Assembly (NCBI GenBank): GCA_902788205.1
Contig: CADAJJ010000004.1
Location: 1 to 64,000, forward strand
DNA: 64,000 nucleotides
Source: RUG023 sp900315435
GTDB taxonomy: Bacteria; Spirochaetota; Spirochaetia; Sphaerochaetales; Sphaerochaetaceae
Direction of reading: 5' to 3'
The translations under genes and the position numbers were made by a program. Shown in pieces: positions 8,295-17,006 of this stretch. How positions within the stretch are numbered: the stretch's first letter is position 1; each line of letters opens with the position of its first letter. The notes below the pieces were generated by a model. That model was not told where the DNA came from and did not search any database. It worked only from the letters and a program-made list of their open reading frames with translations.

Positions 8295-8444
8295 TCACTT
8301 TACCCGAAACAGGCGCAAGAGCAAGGTCACCAGGACCAATGCCGCATCAATCTGGAAAAAGAGGTTGCCCTTCTTGCGGAACATGCAGACGAAGAGAAGC
8401 AACACGACGAAGGCGACAAGCGCAAGATAGATGTGCATCAGCAT
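8295..8444 (-). CDS. 49-aa two-helix membrane protein
   Basis: Start at 8444, chosen for the GGGAGG ribosome-binding site 6 nt upstream; longer in-frame versions overlap the permease gene. Two hydrophobic helices (about residues 4-22 and 29-46) are separated by a basic turn (FRKKG). It sits 11 nt after the TRAP-like permease and 7 nt before the tandem hydrolase. It is too small to be a standard four-helix DctQ subunit but occupies a DctQ-like place beside the permease. Function unknown. Confidence 0.6.
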   Translation of the reverse strand: MLMHIYLALVAFVVLLLFVCMFRKKGNLFFQIDAALVLVTLLLRLFRVK

Positions 8445-8455
8445 GGCAGCCCTCC

Positions 8456-9733
8456 CTACACCGTCAAGAAACCGAGCGCGGTCGACCAGCGCATGCACAA
8501 CGCCGCCAAGGCGATGCAGACCGCGAAGGGAACGGCGCAATGCTTCAGTACCTTGCGGTACGGAAGCCCTACAATCTGGGCCGCGTAGTTGCCCGCCAAG
8601 GCGGTCGGGGGCATCAAATCCCCCAGACAGCAGACGAACGAGAGCACTGCGGCGATGATGATGTCATTACAGGTGCCGTGGCTGACCATGACCAGGAGGA
8701 AAGGCACCCCGATGACCGAGGCTGCCCCGTAGGAGCTGATTGCCCCGAAAGCCGGCATGATGGTGAAGGCGGCGACATAGACAAAGACGATGCCAAGGGC
8801 CAAGCAACTGACCACAATCCATCCCCTCGAGCCGACCAACGTCAGGATCTGGATGAACATGCCAACTCCCACCAGCTTGGCCAACACCGGAATGGTGGTA
8901 TCCATTGCCTCGAGACACATATTCCAGACGTTGTATTTCCGCCCGGTGAAAAGCCCCACGGCGCTGGCAATCAGGAAAATCAGGCAGGTGCCCAGTTGGG
9001 GGAAGGCAGGCACCAGCTTGCTTGCCACCAGAAGGACCACCAGGACAATGATGGGCAGATACAGGACGAACCCGTAGATCGAACCGACCTCGGTCCGCAA
9101 GCTGCCCTTGAGCTTCTCCACATCAAGATGTCTCGCATAGGGGAGGCCGAGGAACAGGACGGCGAAAATCGCACAAGGAACCGTCAGAAGCAGAAGTGGC
9201 AGTCCGAAGCCGATATAGGGCATATCGACTCCCCCGCCGATGAGCATCGCAGGAATATTGATGGGAGGTGCGGCCATGCCCATGATGGCGCCAATGGCGA
9301 TGATGGCGCCAGCCTTCTCTTTGGGAATTCCCACCAAGAGGAGGATAGGGGCCACCAACGACCCCGAGGAAAGGACCGCCGCGGTCGAGCTCCCGGTAAT
9401 CATTCCGGGAAACATGACCACCAGCATCAGCAATACCAGCATCAAGGCAGGCACCCTGGCGAAGTGGGTGACGATGGCGGCGTTCAGCGCCTCGAGGGCA
9501 CCCGACTTCTGGGTTACCGCCATGAAAAACATGGCGGTGGTGATGATCAGCATGGTATCCACATACGTGAAGGTCCCCTCGTACAGGTGGCGGAGGGGCA
9601 CTCCCTGGCCGCCAGCCAAAGCCCCGGCCACCGCGCCGATGACCATGGAAAGGCTCACCGGCAGCCTCAGGGCGAGATTGGCAAGCAGGAACGAGGCAAG
9701 CATCACCAGCAGGCAGACCAATTCGATATCCAT
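8456..9733 (-). CDS. TRAP-type large permease (DctM-like) of the poly-gamma-glutamate operon
   Basis: 425 aa with about 11 hydrophobic segments and the DctM signatures GMITGSSTAAVLS near residue 110 and APPINIPAML near residue 155. TRAP large subunits form the sodium- or proton-coupled transport core for organic acids. There is no DctP or standard DctQ in this operon. The linkage to pgsBCW and a gamma-glutamyltransferase suggests a role with glutamate, glutamate oligomers or the polymer itself, but direction and substrate are inference. Confidence 0.8.
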   Translation of the reverse strand: MDIELVCLLVMLASFLLANLALRLPVSLSMVIGAVAGALAGGQGVPLRHLYEGTFTYVDTMLIITTAMFFMAVTQKSGALEALNAAIVTHFARVPALMLVLLMLVVMFPGMITGSSTAAVLSSGSLVAPILLLVGIPKEKAGAIIAIGAIMGMAAPPINIPAMLIGGGVDMPYIGFGLPLLLLTVPCAIFAVLFLGLPYARHLDVEKLKGSLRTEVGSIYGFVLYLPIIVLVVLLVASKLVPAFPQLGTCLIFLIASAVGLFTGRKYNVWNMCLEAMDTTIPVLAKLVGVGMFIQILTLVGSRGWIVVSCLALGIVFVYVAAFTIMPAFGAISSYGAASVIGVPFLLVMVSHGTCNDIIIAAVLSFVCCLGDLMPPTALAGNYAAQIVGLPYRKVLKHCAVPFAVCIALAALCMRWSTALGFLTV

Positions 9734-9755
9734 GCGCTATTCCCCCAGAGATGGT

Positions 9756-10358
9756 TTATTTCAGCAACTTCGTGAAGACGTCGATGGTGTCCCTTGTCGC
9801 GAAGATCAGCGAAATCGGCTTTCCGTTGGCCTTCGCATAATCGGTGAACTTTCCATCGAAGTTGGCGTCCTCCTTGACTACCAGATACCTGGCGACAGGC
9901 AGGACCAGGTCGGCAAGAGAGTCGCTCAAAGCCCCGCGGCGGGTCTCGCCTCCAATATGGACGAAAACCACGGGGATGCCGTCCTGCTGGATACGCGCCA
10001 TCACCTTCCTGGCACGGTCCATCTCGTCAGCCTCGGAAACACCGGCAGCTCCCAAGCCTTTGGTGCTGGCACCGACGGCAACCACCACCGTCTTGGCGCC
10101 TGCAACCTCGCTGTCCGTGGCGGTCGGGTTGTAGGTGAACGGGACTCCGATACGCTTCATCACCGTCTGCAGCATGGCGCCGTCGGTGCTCTGCCCGAAC
10201 GAAGTGACGAAGACCGGCTTCGGGAAAAGGCTCTTGTCGATCGTCCCCACGTTGACGATATGGTTGGTCTTGCTGGTCTGCATCGTGTAGGCGCCGGCAT
10301 GAAGGCTCACCGCGCACACCATCATCATCACTCCAATCACTTTTCTCATAGCACGCAT
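9756..10358 (-). CDS. Secreted protein of the poly-gamma-glutamate operon
   Basis: 200 aa. The start is the ATG at 10358, 7 nt after an AGGAGG site; the ATG at 10364 sits too close to it. Signal peptide residues 1-22 (MRAMRK, MMMVCAVSLHAGA). The mature part has a Rossmann-like alternation (KTVVVAVGAST near 90, PVVFVHIGGE near 130) and a C-terminal DTIDVFTKLL. It resembles a family of unknown function found near PGA genes (possibly DUF6305, which I cannot confirm). It lies between the gamma-glutamyltransferase and the TRAP-like permease. It could be an extracytoplasmic binding component, but it is not DctP-like. Confidence 0.6.
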   Translation of the reverse strand: MRAMRKVIGVMMMVCAVSLHAGAYTMQTSKTNHIVNVGTIDKSLFPKPVFVTSFGQSTDGAMLQTVMKRIGVPFTYNPTATDSEVAGAKTVVVAVGASTKGLGAAGVSEADEMDRARKVMARIQQDGIPVVFVHIGGETRRGALSDSLADLVLPVARYLVVKEDANFDGKFTDYAKANGKPISLIFATRDTIDVFTKLLK

Positions 10359-10380
10359 ACGCATTCCTCCTTTTGTCGTA

Positions 10381-12255
10381 TCAGTAGGCTGCAGCGCCAT
10401 AGTGGCGGCGGTTGTCACCGACGGCATAATAGACGCCGTCACGCATCTCGGCAGCAGAGACGCTGCCCACATGGGAACTCCACGGCAGGTCGCTGTCCAG
10501 CGTGTTGAACCCCAGGTCCTGCATTCCCTTGATGGTCTCTGGACTATAGCTTCCTTCCAGATATATCTGGTCCTTCGACCCTCCGGCATTCCAGGAACGT
10601 GGTGCGTTGACCGCGCTGGCCACGTCCATGCCGAAATCAATGCAGTTCACGATGGTCTCGTACGTGGCGGAGGCGGTGCACCAGTTGCCCGGAGAGCCGA
10701 CAGCGATTTCCGGCTTGCCATCAGCGTCAGCCACAATCGTGGGACAGATGGTAGAGCAGACACGGATACCCGGCATCAGTACATTGACGCTGCTGGTGGG
10801 ATTGTTGGTCAGGTTGGCCAAGTGGGCGTTGAAGACAAATCCCGTCCCCGGGACCGCCAATGCGGAACCGAAGTTGATGCCGTTGGTGTTGGTCGTGGAG
10901 ACCACGTTTCCCTTGGCATCCATGACGACCATATGGGTGGTACCGCCTTGATCGACCGCCATGCTGGCAAAGGCCTCCTTTCCGGTGCTGGTCAACGTCA
11001 CGTGATGTCTTCCCGCCGGGGCGAGGAGCATCTTCTTGCCCGGCGTGATCAGGCCCGCACGCTGGTCTCCGTACGCTTTGCTGATGATTTCGTCGACAGG
11101 AAGATGGTAGTAATCAGGGTCACCCATGTAGGCCCTGCCATCCTTCTGCCCGAGGATGAACGCTTCCGCCTTGATCTGGGCGGTAACCGGATTGTCGAAG
11201 CCATAGGAGGCGAGGTCGAAGTGCTCGGTGATGTTCAGCGCCTCGAGCAAAGCCGCTCCACCGGTCGAAGGGCCGCCGACCGTATAGACCTTGTGTCCTC
11301 GATAGGTGGTGGAGATCGGTTCCCGCACTACCGAAGCGTAGTTGGCGAAATCGTCATGGGTCACGATACCGCCCTGGCTTTGGATGTAATCGACCATCTT
11401 GTCGGTAAACTCGCTGTCGTAAAAGCCCTTGATTCCTTCACGGGCAATCAGCTCGAGGGTGTCGGCGAGATCGTTGTTGGTGATCACGTCCCCTTCGCTG
11501 TACAAGAAACCCTCATCCGTATAGAGCCCCATCGAATAGGGATAGGCGCTCAGGTTCTCGTAACGCCCTTCGATGTTGGCGTTCCAGCGGTCGGTGACCC
11601 GGAATCCGCCACGGGCAAGAGCGATCACAGGCTCCAGCACCTGGGCAGGAGTCATGGTCCCCCACTTCTCCAGGGCGGTCAACGTGCCATGGACCGTACC
11701 GGGGATGGCAATCGCCTGGACCGAGGGAGGATTGCTTGCAATGGTGGTGTCGGTCTGTCCTGCGACCACAGCGGCCGGTGCCGTCTCCATATATTCGATG
11801 GTCTCGTACGTGTCTTGGTCGGCAAGGTAGACCACCATCTGCCCGCATCCGCCGATGCCACTGGCTGCCGGCTCCAACAGTCCTACCGCGTAGATCATGG
11901 CGACCGCGGCATCCACGGCGTTGCCCCCCTCCTCCAGGATCTGCACCGCAATCTGGCTCGCCAGCGGACTGGCGCTTGCCGCGGCCCCATGCGTGCCGGC
12001 CGCACCGGTACCATACAGGTCGGTGGCAAATGGAAGCGAAGGCCGCATCTGTCCCCGCAACACATCTTCTTGGACTGGAGGTTCGGCCTCCGGCACAGGC
12101 GTCTCAGGCACGTCCTGCGCCGGAACCGTCACTGGCGCTTCGGGCACCGAAACAGCAGGAACGCTTTCCACCGCCGGCGCATCCGCCTTCTTCCCACAAC
12201 TGACGGCAAGCGCGGCGATGGCTGACGCCAGGACAAACATACGTATCCGTTTCAT
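10381..12255 (-). CDS. ggt: Gamma-glutamyltransferase lipoprotein (GGT/CapD-like)
   Basis: 624 aa with a lipobox ending in Cys20 (LAVSC), then a Pro/Val/Glu-rich spacer to about residue 65, then a full GGT domain (GNAVDAAVA near 113, GIGGCGQMV near 135). The autocatalytic nucleophile is Thr439 in the GTTHMVV motif that starts the small subunit. An oxyanion/substrate segment is seen near 530 (AVGSPGNW). GGTs hydrolyse or transfer gamma-glutamyl groups; the Bacillus anthracis homologue CapD anchors and shortens the poly-gamma-glutamate capsule. Membership in the pgsBCW operon and lipid anchoring support a CapD-like or polymer-degrading role over glutathione metabolism. Ribosome-binding site GAGG at 7 nt. 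Confidence 0.9.
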   Translation of the reverse strand: MKRIRMFVLASAIAALAVSCGKKADAPAVESVPAVSVPEAPVTVPAQDVPETPVPEAEPPVQEDVLRGQMRPSLPFATDLYGTGAAGTHGAAASASPLASQIAVQILEEGGNAVDAAVAMIYAVGLLEPAASGIGGCGQMVVYLADQDTYETIEYMETAPAAVVAGQTDTTIASNPPSVQAIAIPGTVHGTLTALEKWGTMTPAQVLEPVIALARGGFRVTDRWNANIEGRYENLSAYPYSMGLYTDEGFLYSEGDVITNNDLADTLELIAREGIKGFYDSEFTDKMVDYIQSQGGIVTHDDFANYASVVREPISTTYRGHKVYTVGGPSTGGAALLEALNITEHFDLASYGFDNPVTAQIKAEAFILGQKDGRAYMGDPDYYHLPVDEIISKAYGDQRAGLITPGKKMLLAPAGRHHVTLTSTGKEAFASMAVDQGGTTHMVVMDAKGNVVSTTNTNGINFGSALAVPGTGFVFNAHLANLTNNPTSSVNVLMPGIRVCSTICPTIVADADGKPEIAVGSPGNWCTASATYETIVNCIDFGMDVASAVNAPRSWNAGGSKDQIYLEGSYSPETIKGMQDLGFNTLDSDLPWSSHVGSVSAAEMRDGVYYAVGDNRRHYGAAAY

Positions 12256-12280
12256 CTCACAACCTCATCCGATATATGCA

Positions 12281-12302
12281 CCGCACCCATCGCTGGGTGC
12301 GG
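12281..12302 (-). other. Intercistronic hairpin between lipoprotein and ggt
   Basis: Perfect 8-bp arms CCGCACCC/GGGTGCGG with a 6-nt loop, in the 66-bp gap between the first and second genes of the operon. No U-tract follows, so it is more likely an RNA-processing or stability element than a terminator. Confidence 0.5.
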
Positions 12303-12321
12303 CACGGCAAGAAGAGAAGCC

Positions 12322-13614
12322 TCAGTCAACCACGGTGACCGACCTCACATCCGAAACCTTGACAGAGGCCAGATCTCCATCGGCCACGGTCCTGGTGCTC
12401 CCGTCAGGGGTGGCAACCTCGAAATCGTTGCCCTGCGTGCCGGAAGCCGAGAGCAGGTCTGCCAGCGAGGCGTCCCCTGCCATGGCGACAAAGGCGACAT
12501 CCCCGGCCACCAGCCTGGACACCCCCATGAGCGCGTCCCCGCTCTCTCCTTTGACCTGATGCTCCTTCAACAGCGCGTAGGAATCGCTCTTCTTCAGATA
12601 GACCAGGCGCCTGTCGGCAATCTCGCCAGCGGCGAAGGTCTCATCCCCTGCCTCGCTGGTGACCGTGACGGTCGTGGGAGCAAGACCATAGCGAGAGGCC
12701 AACGTTCCCAGGACATAGCCCTTGTAGTAGGAACCGGCCACATTTCCGAGATAGGAAGCTTCCTTTCCGTAGACGCCTTTGGCGTTCTGGGCAACCACCA
12801 GGTGGACGATTCCCTCATCTAGCGGCTCAATCGAGGAATGCATCCCTCCGGCGGCGATATCCCGGACATTCTCGACCACCGTCTGGCCGAAGACCGCGTC
12901 GATCTTGTCTGGCGCGCTCTTGACCAGCTTGCCCTCCAGGAAAGCGTTCTCGTCGACAGTCGTCTTGACTCCTTCGATGTCGTAGACGTCATAGCTGTTG
13001 GCGCCGGCGAGATACATGCCCTCGTTCAGGTCGAAGAAACTCTCCACGGCAATTTCGTCAAAAGGAACGAACACCAGCGCCTCAGGGCCATCGACCGTAT
13101 ATACCTTATAGTTGCAGTCATAGGTGGCGCTCTGTCCCTTGCCGGTGAAGACATCAAACTTCTGGCTCGCGTCATCCTTCATGAAGGTGACGTACTTGTC
13201 TGCGAAAAGGCGGCTTGCCCCCGCCGCATAGGGAGCGCTGTCCAGATACGGATCGCCAAGCGTTCCGGTGGAAAAAACCGTATCAGCGTCCGGTTGCCAC
13301 CAGAAGTTGTCCTCGACGATTTCCTGCAAGCTGAAACCTTTCTTCCACTCGCGGGCATTGTAGCACTGGTCGATGGCATCCTGTCCCTGAAGCGCGCTGG
13401 CCATCGGATAGACGGTCTTCGGCCCACCGACTTCCTTCTTCGCGGGAACTTCAGGTGCGGGAGCCGGGGTAGGTGCCGGAAGGGCGGAAATGGTCGGTTG
13501 CGGCGTAGCCTGGACAGGTTGTGGCGCCGGAGTCACGGCTTGTTTTTTCCCGCAACCTGCGAGCAACGCGACAGCGCACAGCGCAAATGTCATATACGGA
13601 TACCTATTTTTCAT
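12322..13614 (-). CDS. Lipoprotein, first gene of the poly-gamma-glutamate operon
   Basis: 430 aa. The start is the ATG at 13614 after a GGGGG ribosome-binding site. The signal peptide ends in a lipobox (LLAGC), followed by a Pro/Ala/Thr spacer like that of the neighbouring gamma-glutamyltransferase. The folded part (about residues 65-430) is Asp/Val/Tyr-rich with no motif I recognise. Placed 66 bp upstream of ggt on the same strand. It may be a surface or periplasmic component of the polymer system; function unknown. Confidence 0.65.
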   Translation of the reverse strand: MKNRYPYMTFALCAVALLAGCGKKQAVTPAPQPVQATPQPTISALPAPTPAPAPEVPAKKEVGGPKTVYPMASALQGQDAIDQCYNAREWKKGFSLQEIVEDNFWWQPDADTVFSTGTLGDPYLDSAPYAAGASRLFADKYVTFMKDDASQKFDVFTGKGQSATYDCNYKVYTVDGPEALVFVPFDEIAVESFFDLNEGMYLAGANSYDVYDIEGVKTTVDENAFLEGKLVKSAPDKIDAVFGQTVVENVRDIAAGGMHSSIEPLDEGIVHLVVAQNAKGVYGKEASYLGNVAGSYYKGYVLGTLASRYGLAPTTVTVTSEAGDETFAAGEIADRRLVYLKKSDSYALLKEHQVKGESGDALMGVSRLVAGDVAFVAMAGDASLADLLSASGTQGNDFEVATPDGSTRTVADGDLASVKVSDVRSVTVVD

Positions 13615-13683
13615 GCAGTTACCCCCTTGGTGGAACCAGTAGTACCCCAAGATTAAAGTTTTTGCATTAAAATGTGAAGAGAT

Positions 13684-13716
13684 TTCATGCAGAAAACGGA
13701 AAACAACCTGCATGAA
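13684..13716. repeat. Inverted repeat in the divergent promoter region
   Basis: TTCATGCAG (13684-13692) and CTGCATGAA (13708-13716) are perfect 9-bp arms with a 15-bp spacer, 70 bp upstream of the poly-gamma-glutamate operon start. It could be a regulator site or a leader hairpin of that operon. Confidence 0.5.
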
Positions 13717-13800
13717 TATGCAACTGATTCGTGATACCCGCTCTTTAGCCAGAAGGGTACCTGTCCCTGAATGGCCTTTGTTGTTTCTGTAAATAGTATC

Positions 13801-13829
13801 TTGACAACGATTATGTTTCTTTCTAAAGT
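13801..13829 (+). promoter_or_regulatory. Sigma-70 promoter of the first TrpX-like binding protein
   Basis: Consensus -35 TTGACA (13801-13806), 17-bp spacer, -10 TAAAGT (13824-13829); start codon at 13850. Confidence 0.7.
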
Positions 13830-13849
13830 AACATCCAAGAGGTTCACAC

Positions 13850-14866
13850 ATGCAAAAACCATTCATCGCAAGTTTCGCGCTTTTCGCTATCGCTTCCATG
13901 GCCTTCGCTCAAGGAACGAGGGAAACCGCCGTCACGGGCGCCACCCGGAAAACCTATGTGGTCGGCATCTCGAAGATGATGAGCCATCCGGCTCTGGACG
14001 CCATCGAGCAGGGCATCATGGACTACCTTGCGACAACCGACCTCTCCATCACCTATGACAGGCAGAACTGCAACGGGGATGTCTCCACCGCCATCTCCAT
14101 CGCCCAGAAGTTCAAAGACTCCAAGTGCGATGCCGTCGTCGGCATCGCCACTCCGCCGGCCCAGGCGCTCGCCACCACCTTCAAGGACATCCCGGTGGTG
14201 TTCAGCGGCGTCACCGACCCGCTCTCCGCCGGACTGATTGCCGATTACGACCACCAGACCGAGACCAATGTCTGCGGCGCCAGCGACAAGAGTCCCCAGA
14301 AGGAACAGCTCGAGATGTTCTTCAAGGCGACCAACATCAAGACGATGGGCATGGTCTATACCGCCAGCGAAGCAAACGGCGTCTACCAGATGGAGGTCGC
14401 CAAGCAGGTCTGCGAGGCCAACGGCATCACCTTCGTCGGCGCCGCGGTGCAGAACAGCAGCGAGGTGAAGATGGCCGCCCAGTCGATCATCGACCGTGTC
14501 GACGGCATGTATGTCGCCATCGACAACACGGTGGTCAGCGCCATCGCCAGCGTCGACGACGTCTGCTACCAGGCCAAGAAGCCGTTGTTCAACTCCGACA
14601 CCACCAGCAGCGAGGGGACCCGGTTCTTCATGAGTTCCTCTTTCAACTACTACAACCATGGATATGAGTCAGGCAAAATCGTCGAGAGAGTGCTGCGTGG
14701 CGAAAACCCGAAGGACATCGGCGCCATCTTCTTCACCGACATGAAGCTGATGGACCTGATCTTCAACCTGGACAGCGCCAGCTACCTTGGCATCGAGATT
14801 CCCGCAGACCTCCTGGCCCAAGCCAACTATGTGGTCAAGGATGGCAAGACGCAAGCGAACCGCTGA
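13850..14866 (+). CDS. ABC transporter substrate-binding protein, TrpX/PF04392 family (paralogue 1)
   Basis: 338 aa exported binding protein. The signal peptide ends at about residue 20 (MAFAQGTRE). The mature part shows the two-lobed periplasmic-binding fold of the PF04392 group (VVGIATPPAQALA near 96, IPVVFSGVTDP near 112, MGMVYTASEANG near 155). About half of the residues match the product of the next gene over their length. It has its own promoter (13801-13829), and the following gene appears to have another, so the two binding proteins can be expressed separately. The substrate is unknown; characterised relatives bind tryptophan or other small ligands. Confidence 0.85.
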   Translation: MQKPFIASFALFAIASMAFAQGTRETAVTGATRKTYVVGISKMMSHPALDAIEQGIMDYLATTDLSITYDRQNCNGDVSTAISIAQKFKDSKCDAVVGIATPPAQALATTFKDIPVVFSGVTDPLSAGLIADYDHQTETNVCGASDKSPQKEQLEMFFKATNIKTMGMVYTASEANGVYQMEVAKQVCEANGITFVGAAVQNSSEVKMAAQSIIDRVDGMYVAIDNTVVSAIASVDDVCYQAKKPLFNSDTTSSEGTRFFMSSSFNYYNHGYESGKIVERVLRGENPKDIGAIFFTDMKLMDLIFNLDSASYLGIEIPADLLAQANYVVKDGKTQANR

Positions 14867-15003
14867 CCTGGACAAGGCTTCTTTCCGGACGTATATGCAT
14901 GACTACTGGATTTTTATTCATAGTTTTGTATACACGCCCGGTTTCTTTGTGCTATACTTCGCTCAATATTGTTGTTGTCAGACACAATGGAGGCATTCGA
15001 ATC

Positions 15004-16011
15004 ATGAAAAAACAGTTGCTTGCGTGTGCGATGGCGCTTCTCGCCTCGCTTCCGCTTATCGCTGGCGGCCAGAGCGAGAAAACCGCCCAGCAGAGTTCCG
15101 GGGAAAAAGTCTACAAGATCGGCGTATCCAAGTTGCTGCCCCATCCGGCGCTCGACAAAGTCGAGCAGGGTCTGCAGGATTACCTTGCCACGACCGACCT
15201 GAAGGTCTCCTTTGACCTGCAGAACGCGAACGGCGACATCTCCACGGTCAATTCCATCACCCAGAAGTTCAAGAGCGACAAGGACGACCTGGTGGTCGGC
15301 ATCGCCACCCCGAGCGCCCAGTCGCTTGCCAACACCTTCAGCGACATCCCGGTTGTCTACTCTGCCGTCACCGACCCCAACCAGGCGGGACTCGACACCG
15401 GCCTGGTCTGCGGCGTTTCCGACATGAACTCGGTCGAAAGCCAGATCCAGTTGCTTGTCAAGGTGACCAAAGCGCAGGCGATCGGCAACATCTACTGCTC
15501 CAGCGAGGCCAACGGTGTCGTGCAGATGGAGCAGGCGAAGGCCGCCTGCGAGAAGCTTGGCGTGACCTTCGTCGGTGTGGCGGTCAACAATACCAGCGAG
15601 GTCAAGATGGCAGTCCAGTCGATCATCGATCGTGTCGACGCCATCTATATCGCCACCGACAATGCCGTCATCAGCGCATTCCCGGCCGTCGACGAGGTCT
15701 GCGACAAGGCCAAGAAGGGACTCTTCACCAGCGACCCGTCCGTTGCCCCGGATTCGCATTTCCTGATTGCCTGGGGTTGCGACTACTATGCCATCGGCAT
15801 CAGCACCGGCAAGGTGATCGAGCAGTGCCTGAAGGGAACCGATCCCCGCACCATCGGTGACAACGGCGCGGTCTACATGACCAACACCAGCGACATCGAG
15901 CTGTGGCTCAACCTGGACCAGGCGAAGAAGCTTGGCTACACTTTCAGCGACGACGTGCTCAAGGATGCCGCTGTCCTCATCCAGGATGGCAAGCAAGTAT
16001 CCAAGAAATAA
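15004..16011 (+). CDS. ABC transporter substrate-binding protein, TrpX/PF04392 family (paralogue 2)
   Basis: 335 aa, start at 15004 after a GGAGG site. The signal peptide ends near residue 21 (LIAGGQSEK). Same fold and motifs as the preceding gene product (VVGIATPSAQSLA, IPVVYSAVTDP, IYCSSEANG). A TATACT box at 14953-14958 suggests a separate promoter in the 137-bp gap. It is followed by a hairpin terminator and then permease and ATPase genes, so it is the cognate binding protein of that importer. Confidence 0.87.
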   Translation: MKKQLLACAMALLASLPLIAGGQSEKTAQQSSGEKVYKIGVSKLLPHPALDKVEQGLQDYLATTDLKVSFDLQNANGDISTVNSITQKFKSDKDDLVVGIATPSAQSLANTFSDIPVVYSAVTDPNQAGLDTGLVCGVSDMNSVESQIQLLVKVTKAQAIGNIYCSSEANGVVQMEQAKAACEKLGVTFVGVAVNNTSEVKMAVQSIIDRVDAIYIATDNAVISAFPAVDEVCDKAKKGLFTSDPSVAPDSHFLIAWGCDYYAIGISTGKVIEQCLKGTDPRTIGDNGAVYMTNTSDIELWLNLDQAKKLGYTFSDDVLKDAAVLIQDGKQVSKK

Positions 16012-16030
16012 GCGGAACATGCTACACTGT

Positions 16031-16058
16031 GCCGTCGGGCGATACCGACGGCATTTTT
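16031..16058 (+). terminator. Intra-operon terminator/attenuator between binding protein and permease
   Basis: GCCGTCGG/CCGACGGC arms (16031-16038 and 16045-16052) with a 6-nt loop, followed by A and T5 (16054-16058). The ribosome-binding site of the permease starts just after it. Partial read-through would lower permease relative to binding protein. Confidence 0.75.
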
Positions 16059-16070
16059 CATGAGGTACAT

Positions 16071-17006
16071 ATGGTAGAAGGTATTTTTGTCGATGGGCTC
16101 ATTTTCGGAGTCATGGTGCTGGGAATCCTCATCTCGTTCCGCATCATGGACATGGCTGACCTGACCTGCGACGGCAGTGTCGCCACGGGAGCCGCCATCT
16201 GCGCGGTCTGCATCACCAAGGGCATGCCCATCATCGTCGCTATGTTGCTCGCCTTCGTCGGCGGCGCGCTCTGCGGTCTGGTAACCGCGGAGATCCACAA
16301 CCGGCTGCACATTCCAGGCCTGCTCGCGAGCATCCTCACCATGACGATGCTCTATTCGATCAACCTGCGTGTCCTAGGAAACAAGGCCAACCTGCCGCTG
16401 CTTCGCATCAACACGCTCTACACCTACCTGCCCAAATGGTTTGGTTTCCTGCCCGGCGAGTACGCCTCGCTGCTCGGCACCATCATGCTGGTGCTGCTGA
16501 TCAAGGGGCTGTTCGACCTCTTCTTCCGCACCGACCTCGGCATAGCCATCGGGGCGATGGGAAGCAACGAGCAGATGGTCATCAGCCAAGGCATGAATCC
16601 CGCCCTGCTGAAGGACATCGGCTTCTGTCTGTCCAACGGCCTGATCGGCCTTTCCGGCGCCATGCTGGCCCAGTACCAGGGCTTCGCCGACGCGAACCTC
16701 GGCCAAGGCATGGTCGTCCAGGGACTGGCCGGCATCATGCTTGGCGAGTTCCTCTTCTCCAGCAACCGCATCGGACTGATCACCCTGCGTGCCCTGCTGG
16801 GTGGAATCATCTACAAGGCGCTGATGTTCTTTGGCCGCAAGTACGGCTATCTGATCCACATCACGCCGAACGACTTCAAGCTGTTGACCGGAATCCTCGT
16901 CATCGCCAGCCTCTACGTGGCTGAAATGCGGAGCCGTGCCTCCCAGAATGGAGCCAAGAAGAAAGCGCTCGAGCGCCAGGCGAAGAAGGAGGCAGACAAT
17001 GCTTGA
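16071..17006 (+). CDS. ABC transporter permease (TrpY-like, BPD_transp_2 family)
   Basis: 311 aa integral membrane protein with 8-9 hydrophobic segments, of the branched-chain-amino-acid/ribose permease type. Start at 16071 after TGAGG. The conserved coupling region is seen around GIAIGAMGSNEQMVISQGM near residue 155. The C-terminus is basic (SRASQNGAKKKALERQAKKE) and cytoplasmic. Its last 8 nt overlap the ATPase gene, so the two are translationally coupled. Confidence 0.87.
   Translation: MVEGIFVDGLIFGVMVLGILISFRIMDMADLTCDGSVATGAAICAVCITKGMPIIVAMLLAFVGGALCGLVTAEIHNRLHIPGLLASILTMTMLYSINLRVLGNKANLPLLRINTLYTYLPKWFGFLPGEYASLLGTIMLVLLIKGLFDLFFRTDLGIAIGAMGSNEQMVISQGMNPALLKDIGFCLSNGLIGLSGAMLAQYQGFADANLGQGMVVQGLAGIMLGEFLFSSNRIGLITLRALLGGIIYKALMFFGRKYGYLIHITPNDFKLLTGILVIASLYVAEMRSRASQNGAKKKALERQAKKEADNA

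Noticed and set aside
10402..12225. 607-aa plus-strand open frame opposite ggt
   Set aside because: Mirror of the gamma-glutamyltransferase gene, with Arg/His/Gly-rich composition and no recognisable domain.
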